A DNA stretch of 9,416 nt from an uncultured Clostridia bacterium (GTDB lineage Bacteria; Bacillota; Clostridia; UMGS1883). The first letter of the stretch is position 1. Each line of letters begins with the position of its first letter. The translations under genes were made by a program, and so were the position numbers. Below the pieces are notes generated by a model. The model was given only the letters and a program-made list of their open reading frames with translations, searched no databases and had not been told where the DNA came from. Below, one piece after another: positions 5,927 to 9,416 of the stretch. Location: positions 1-9,416 of the forward strand of contig CANRHW010000052.1 in the NCBI GenBank assembly GCA_947630525.1, given 5' to 3'.

Positions 5927-7282
5927 TCAGCCTTTGACGACGCGGAGCTTGCCTTGAATAACGCCGTGGACTTCGCCGCCGCGGGCGATGACGGCGCTCA
6001 GCTCCTTTGCCGCCCCGGCGGGGATGATCTCGCCGGGGATTAGCTGCGCCGTGCCGGGCGGATAAACGACCGCCTCCATGGCGCAAATTCTGCCGTCGGC
6101 CTCGGAAAGCGGTATCTCCTCCGATGGGGCCATAAAGGCCTGCCTTGGCGTCATGGCGGCCCGGCTCATGCCGGGAGCTATCGCCAGAGGTTTTGCCGGC
6201 GCCGCCGCTGAATTGATCTCGTCAACACAGCGCTTTAACCGCATAAGCTCGTCCGCGCGGTGCACGGAACTGACGATGCACACTATACCGCCGCCGTAGC
6301 AGCATTCCACGGAAATATTGTGTTTCATCCGCAGCTCCTCCGCGGCCGCGAACGGGTCGCCCACCGTGGGCAGCACAAGGCGGCATGGGTCTTTATATTT
6401 TACATAGCGGCCAGGAATATTGAGCTGGTCGGGGAAAACCTCGGCCACGTTTTCAGCGGCGGCGGTCCACAGCTCGCCGCCCTTTTCCTCCATGAGCGCC
6501 CGGGCGAAGTCCAGCGAGGCCATGAGTATATAGCTGGGCGACGAGGTTTGGTGCAGCCTCAGGGTGTAATCAAGCTTTGGAAAGCTCCCGTTTATGTGCA
6601 TAAAAGCCGACTGAGTGAGGGCCGGCAGGGTCTTGTGAGCGCTGGTCACCACGATGTCGGCGCCAAGGTTCGCCGCCGCAGGCGGCAGCAGGGGGGACAG
6701 GCCGTAATGTGCCCCGTGGGCGGCGTCTACCAGCAGGGGCAGCCCATGACGGTGAGCTATGTCTGCAATGGCCTCCACGTCGGACGAGAGGCCGAAATAA
6801 TTTGGCGAGGTTATGTATACCGCCGCCGCGTCGGGGTTGTCCGATATCGCGGCTTCGATGGCGGCGGGGTCGACGCCGCCCCACATGGCGCCGCCGGCCA
6901 AAAGCTCAGGCCGTACCCATACGGGCGCCGCGCCGCTTTGGATAAGGGCGGAAATAAAACTGCGGTGGCAAAATCGGTCGCAGATGATTTTTTGACCGTC
7001 GCCAACTACGGCAGTGACCATGGCGAGTATCCCGCCGGAGGAACCGTTCACAATAAACCGGGTGTCCTTCACGCCAAAAAAGGCCGCCGCCGCCCGCTGA
7101 GCCTCGGCAATAACGCCCGCCGGCAGGAAAAGATTATCGCTTTCGGGCACCTCGGTGGTGTCGATGCCGGCGATTGGGCCGAAGCCCGGCAGGGCCCTGC
7201 CGTCCATATGGCCGGGCATATGGAAGCTAAGCTGATTTTTTTTGTTTAACTCTATAAGGGCCGTATATAGCGGAGTGTACAT
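5927..7282 (-). CDS. Orn/Lys/Arg decarboxylase-family PLP enzyme
   Basis: A 451-residue fold-type I PLP enzyme of the Firmicutes-type Orn/Lys/Arg decarboxylase family, which removes the carboxyl group of a basic amino acid to make a diamine or agmatine. Seen: SFHMPGH near the N-terminus (about 19-25), NGSSGG for the cofactor phosphate, D186 and H189 in DAAHGAHYG, and the PLP Lys K217 in SAHKTLPAL. The C-terminal domain has the characteristic YPPGTAQLIPGE at 407-418. Substrate (Lys, Arg or Orn) cannot be told from sequence alone. The frame stays open upstream to 7702, but that stretch runs through the neighbouring promoter, gene and hairpin. The ATG at 7282 gives the family-like MYTPLYTAL start and has GGGGG (7293-7289) 6 nt upstream. 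It stands alone on this strand, divergent from the small acidic gene. The long plus-strand ORFs opposite it are shadows. Confidence 0.92.
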   Translation of the reverse strand: MYTPLYTALIELNKKNQLSFHMPGHMDGRALPGFGPIAGIDTTEVPESDNLFLPAGVIAEAQRAAAAFFGVKDTRFIVNGSSGGILAMVTAVVGDGQKIICDRFCHRSFISALIQSGAAPVWVRPELLAGGAMWGGVDPAAIEAAISDNPDAAAVYITSPNYFGLSSDVEAIADIAHRHGLPLLVDAAHGAHYGLSPLLPPAAANLGADIVVTSAHKTLPALTQSAFMHINGSFPKLDYTLRLHQTSSPSYILMASLDFARALMEEKGGELWTAAAENVAEVFPDQLNIPGRYVKYKDPCRLVLPTVGDPFAAAEELRMKHNISVECCYGGGIVCIVSSVHRADELMRLKRCVDEINSAAAPAKPLAIAPGMSRAAMTPRQAFMAPSEEIPLSEADGRICAMEAVVYPPGTAQLIPGEIIPAGAAKELSAVIARGGEVHGVIQGKLRVVKG

Positions 7283-7307
7283 ATTTTGCCCCCAGTGCAA
7301 AAAAATA

Positions 7308-7336
7308 TTGACATTTTCTGAAAAAAGCGTTAAAAT
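7308..7336 (+). promoter_or_regulatory. Housekeeping sigma-70/SigA-type promoter
   Basis: A perfect -35 box TTGACA (7308-7313) is followed after 17 nt by TAAAAT (7331-7336), five of six bases to consensus. TATAAT also occurs at 7336-7341 but would need a 22-nt spacer. The site lies 37 nt before the small acidic gene and should give a short leader. It is the clearest promoter in the window. Confidence 0.78.
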
Positions 7337-7360
7337 ATAATTAGAGGATAAAATCTTATT

Positions 7361-7367
7361 GGAGGTG
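7361..7367 (+). promoter_or_regulatory. Ribosome binding site of the 55-residue gene
   Basis: GGAGGTG lies 5 nt before the ATG at 7373. It is a near-complete match to the 16S 3' end, and it supports real translation of an ORF that is otherwise too short to trust. Confidence 0.8.
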
Positions 7368-7372
7368 TCATC

Positions 7373-7540
7373 ATGGAAAAGAAGAACAACGGGGCCGAAA
7401 GGCTGGCGCAGCGCATGAACGATCGGGCCTATGCCGAGGCCTATGACGTTCCGGAGGATAAAATCCTGCTGGACGAGGACTACATTCAGGATGACGAGGA
7501 TTTTGACAGGAATAAGGACGACGAAATTAAGGGAAGATAA
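7373..7540 (+). CDS. Small, strongly acidic protein of unknown function (55 aa)
   Basis: A 55-residue protein beginning MEKKNNGAERLAQRMNDR and ending DDEIKGR. The N-terminal third is basic/polar and probably helical. Residues from about 34 to 52 are dominated by Asp and Glu (LDEDYIQDDEDFD). There are no cysteines, membrane segments or signal peptide. I do not recognise the family. Support for it being a gene is the near-consensus promoter, the GGAGGTG site and a downstream intrinsic terminator, which together form a complete single-gene unit. The strength of these signals suggests high expression during growth. It is divergent from the decarboxylase gene, with about 90 nt between the start codons. 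Function is unknown. Confidence 0.72.
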   Translation: MEKKNNGAERLAQRMNDRAYAEAYDVPEDKILLDEDYIQDDEDFDRNKDDEIKGR

Positions 7541-7563
7541 ACCGCTAAACAAACCTATGCCAT

Positions 7564-7600
7564 GGGGAGCCGAACCGCGCGGCGCGCGGTTCGGCTCCCC
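7564..7600. repeat. Perfect 17-bp GC-rich inverted repeat (hairpin)
   Basis: GGGGAGCCGAACCGCGC (7564-7580) pairs perfectly with 7584-7600 around a 3-nt GGC loop. It begins 23 nt after the stop of the small acidic gene. On the plus strand it is followed by TGCGC and seven A, not T; on the minus strand it is followed by mixed sequence that is only moderately T-rich. It is therefore not a canonical intrinsic terminator in either direction. It would be a very stable RNA hairpin and may protect the 3' end, pause polymerase, or terminate weakly. Confidence 0.75.
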
Positions 7601-7649
7601 TGCGCAAAAAAACCGTTCTATGTTTTTATAAAGGCTTGGCATTAGTTTC

Positions 7650-7676
7650 AAGGCTCGGTCACACGCCGAGCTTTTT
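7650..7676 (+). terminator. Intrinsic terminator for the small acidic gene
   Basis: GCTCGG (7653-7658) pairs with CCGAGC (7666-7671), extended by flanking A-T and wobble pairs, and is followed by TTTTT (7672-7676). The T-tract overlaps the stop codon of the convergent regulator gene (7677-7675). On the minus strand the stem is followed by TTGAAACTAA, so it acts mainly for plus-strand transcripts. Confidence 0.75.
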
Positions 7677-8757
7677 ATTCTCCGCCCATGCGCCGCGCCC
7701 ATTCCGGGCCGCCCGCGTCGCAGCCCTTTGCCGAAAAGGCGCTTAGCTCGCCGTATTTGCCGAGCACCCTTATTATGCTGTCGAAAAATCGGCGGTTGAT
7801 GCTGTAATATACGGCCTTGCCCCGGTTGCGGGTTTTTATCATATTGGCCTTTATCATTAGCGAAAGGTGATAATATGCGTTAGTGCCGGAAAATTTCAGC
7901 TCCTGCTCTACGTCCTTTATGGACACTTCGCCTCTGGCCAGTATCAGGTTGAGGATATCTATTCGGTTCTTTTCGGAAATTGCCGTGCCGAACACGTCCA
8001 GCTGCGGAACTTCGGTTCGCCGGCGCAGCGAGGCGAGCTGGGCTTCGTAGTCTTGTCCAAGCAGCAGCAAGGCGTCGCCGCCAATATGGAAAATGCGTAT
8101 GACATTTTTTGCAAAGGTGCAGAAAGAAACGTAGACCGTGCCTTGAAAGCTCAGGTCAATTGGTTGGCCGCAGGCCGATATTTCCCGGGAAATCCGTTCC
8201 GAATTAAAGGCTTTTTTTAACTCGTCGGGCTTTTTCAAAACGTATTGGCCGGACTTGACCTTTTGGCCGCGTTTGAGCTCCGAAACGAGAATATCCAACG
8301 CCCGGTCCGGGTCTACCAGCAGGGAATAGAGAGCGCTTTTCATTCGATAATCGCAGCCGGAATTATTGATCGCGGCGCTTATCTCCCTCAATCCGTCCGG
8401 GAGCCTCGGGTCAGCGTTGACCCCGCCAAGCCAAAAGTCCAGCACGGCGGTTATCATTTCGTCAGTACCGGCAAAGACGTTTCCCGGCTCAAAGTCCGTC
8501 AGCAGCTCCGGCCCGTTACTAAAGCGGCAGCGGGTGATCAGGCTCATCCCGTCGTCGTTCAGCCGGAAGAAGGGCAGCAGTTCCTCCGGGACGGGGGAGA
8601 TTTCGTCCCACAGCCGTTCCATAAATTCCGTATCCTCACGGGCCTTGTCGGTATTTACAAAATTTTCCAGGCAGTGCTCTTTGTTGAAATACAGCGCAAA
8701 GAGGAAAAACAGGTCATACCGCCGCCCGGGTGCGTCAACAAACTCTATCCTTGCCAA
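7675..8757 (-). CDS. ArsR-type winged-helix transcriptional regulator with large N-terminal domain
   Basis: A 360-residue predicted DNA-binding protein. The C-terminal part, about 257-335, reads as an ArsR-like winged helix: EKNRIDILNLIL, then EVSIKDVEQELKFSGTNAYYHLSLMIKANMI (recognition helix around 290-302), then a wing KTRNRGKAVYYSI. The ~250-residue N-terminal domain is not recognised; the order (large domain first, HTH last) recalls DUF5937-type regulators. No metal-binding Cys motif is visible in the HTH, so metal sensing is not implied. The start is TTG at 8757: AGGGGG (8770-8765) lies 7 nt upstream, and the first internal Met (residue 46) would remove a large part of the domain. It follows the GH105 gene by 13 nt, so the two are probably co-transcribed and it may regulate sugar use. 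That link is inferred from position only. Confidence 0.85.
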   Translation of the reverse strand: MARIEFVDAPGRRYDLFFLFALYFNKEHCLENFVNTDKAREDTEFMERLWDEISPVPEELLPFFRLNDDGMSLITRCRFSNGPELLTDFEPGNVFAGTDEMITAVLDFWLGGVNADPRLPDGLREISAAINNSGCDYRMKSALYSLLVDPDRALDILVSELKRGQKVKSGQYVLKKPDELKKAFNSERISREISACGQPIDLSFQGTVYVSFCTFAKNVIRIFHIGGDALLLLGQDYEAQLASLRRRTEVPQLDVFGTAISEKNRIDILNLILARGEVSIKDVEQELKFSGTNAYYHLSLMIKANMIKTRNRGKAVYYSINRRFFDSIIRVLGKYGELSAFSAKGCDAGGPEWARRMGGE

Positions 8758-8770
8758 CCTTAAGCCCCCT

Positions 8771-9416
8771 TTATCTGATTTTCGAGAGCAGAAGCTCTTT
8801 TATTTTCGCGTCTTTTTCGCAGAAGTTTTTTGCTTTGGGCGAAAGCAGCGTGACGCCGTTTTCCATTGGTATCAGCTTAAGTCCCAGCGCCGAAACGGGA
8901 GTTTCTTCCGCTTTGCCGAGCAGGGACTTTGCCGCCGCGGCCGGAATTACGAGCGCACCGTCCCTTTCAAAGGGCGCGGGCAGCTTTTGGCAGCCGTAGT
9001 AATAATAATTTTCACAGCCGGCTTTAAGGGCCAATTTGCCGCGCATATGGCGGCGGAGGTATGCCTCGTTGGCCGGGGAGCCGTCCACGAACCGCGCCGC
9101 CTCGCACATGGCCAGCAGAAAGGCCCCCACGCCGAAGTTGACCGTGCAGCCGCGGGGCGTAGCCTGCGTGGCGTTGGAGCCGATAGGCTGAACGTAGCCG
9201 ACCTTACCGTCAGGTTGGAGCGCGATGTTTGACAGATAGCTGAGGGCCCTTTCGGCGGCGGGGAGATAGGTTCCCGCGTCAAGGAACCCGTAGTTTATGC
9301 CCCAGAACAGACCGTAGGTGAAAAAGCCCGTGCCGCTGGTTTCGTAGCCCATGGGATTTTCTTCGCTGAGGGGATAGTCCGCCAGCATTGACTGGGTCCA
9401 GAAGCCGTTGCCCTCG
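8771..9416 (-). CDS. GH105-family unsaturated glucuronyl/rhamnogalacturonyl hydrolase (3' part, cut by window edge)
   Basis: About 214 C-terminal residues of a glycoside hydrolase family 105 (YteR/RhiN-like) enzyme, which hydrolyses unsaturated uronic-acid disaccharides released by polysaccharide lyases, for example from pectin. The frame is open to base 9416 (EGNGFWTQS precedes the first Met in the window), so that Met at 9388 is internal. Family hallmarks are ETSGTGFFTYGLFWGINYGFLD, GKVGYVQPIG, and VNFGVGAFLLAMCEAARF. GH105 proteins usually end soon after this last block. Here about 100 further residues follow, including a stretch (LALKAGCENYYYYGC ... PFERDGALVIPAAAAKSLLG) resembling the copper amine oxidase N-terminal-like (PF07833) beta domain found on clostridial surface proteins; this is a tentative match. 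Whether the protein is secreted cannot be judged because the N-terminus is missing. The stop is 13 nt before the regulator gene. Confidence 0.85.
   Translation of the reverse strand, partial: EGNGFWTQSMLADYPLSEENPMGYETSGTGFFTYGLFWGINYGFLDAGTYLPAAERALSYLSNIALQPDGKVGYVQPIGSNATQATPRGCTVNFGVGAFLLAMCEAARFVDGSPANEAYLRRHMRGKLALKAGCENYYYYGCQKLPAPFERDGALVIPAAAAKSLLGKAEETPVSALGLKLIPMENGVTLLSPKAKNFCEKDAKIKELLLSKIR

Noticed and set aside
6260..7249. 329-codon plus-strand frame opposite the decarboxylase
   Set aside because: The opposite strand encodes a decarboxylase with intact PLP motifs; the plus frame is a shadow rich in Arg and Gly.
7283..7702. In-frame N-terminal extension of the decarboxylase up to 7702
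   Set aside because: It would run through the GC hairpin, the small acidic gene and its promoter. The family start and a ribosome binding site are at 7282.
8245..9232. Plus-strand frames opposite the regulator and GH105 genes
   Set aside because: Both minus-strand genes have family motifs and linked ribosome binding sites; the plus frames have neither.

Overview
The window looks like chromosomal DNA of a GC-rich member of the Clostridia, probably an Oscillospiraceae-like anaerobe. This is inferred from three things: the IMP-forming steps of purine synthesis are split between a PurO-type cyclohydrolase and a stand-alone AICAR formyltransferase; a Firmicutes-type YpsA/SLOG gene and a cysteine-rich LysM protein without a signal peptide are present; and ribosome binding sites are strong and GGAGG-like. 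No phage, transposon, CRISPR array, tRNA or rRNA was seen.

Layout. (1) Positions 1-5203, plus strand, form a purine operon: the 3' part of purO (IMP cyclohydrolase), a secreted zinc peptidase of the anthrax lethal factor/PPEP (M34-like) type, AICAR formyltransferase (the PurH C-terminal half only), purD, and a YpsA-like SLOG protein. Gaps are short or negative: 8-nt overlap, 15-nt gap, 106-nt gap, 1-nt overlap. (2) At 5254-5294 a 19-bp hairpin ends directly before the ATG of the next gene and contains its whole ribosome binding site. It looks like a terminator and a translational lock at once. It precedes a two-LysM-domain protein (5295-5924). (3) An Orn/Lys/Arg decarboxylase-family gene (7282 to 5927, minus) converges on the LysM gene with only 2 nt between the stop codons. 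(4) Divergent from it, a near-consensus housekeeping promoter drives a 55-residue, very acidic small protein (7373-7540). This is followed by a 17-bp GC-rich hairpin and an ordinary intrinsic terminator. (5) On the minus strand at the right edge, the 3' part of a GH105 unsaturated glucuronyl/rhamnogalacturonyl hydrolase is followed after 13 nt by an ArsR-type winged-helix regulator with a TTG start.

How they work together. AICAR formyltransferase and PurO carry out the last two steps to IMP, and PurD makes glycinamide ribonucleotide earlier in the same pathway. The peptidase and the SLOG protein have no known role in purine synthesis. The most notable object is the exported M34-like peptidase inside this operon. 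Its zinc-site spacing (HELGH, then Tyr at +38 and Glu at +45 from the second His) matches lethal factor. It carries about 270 residues of beta-rich N-terminal sequence that, to my knowledge, typical PPEPs lack.
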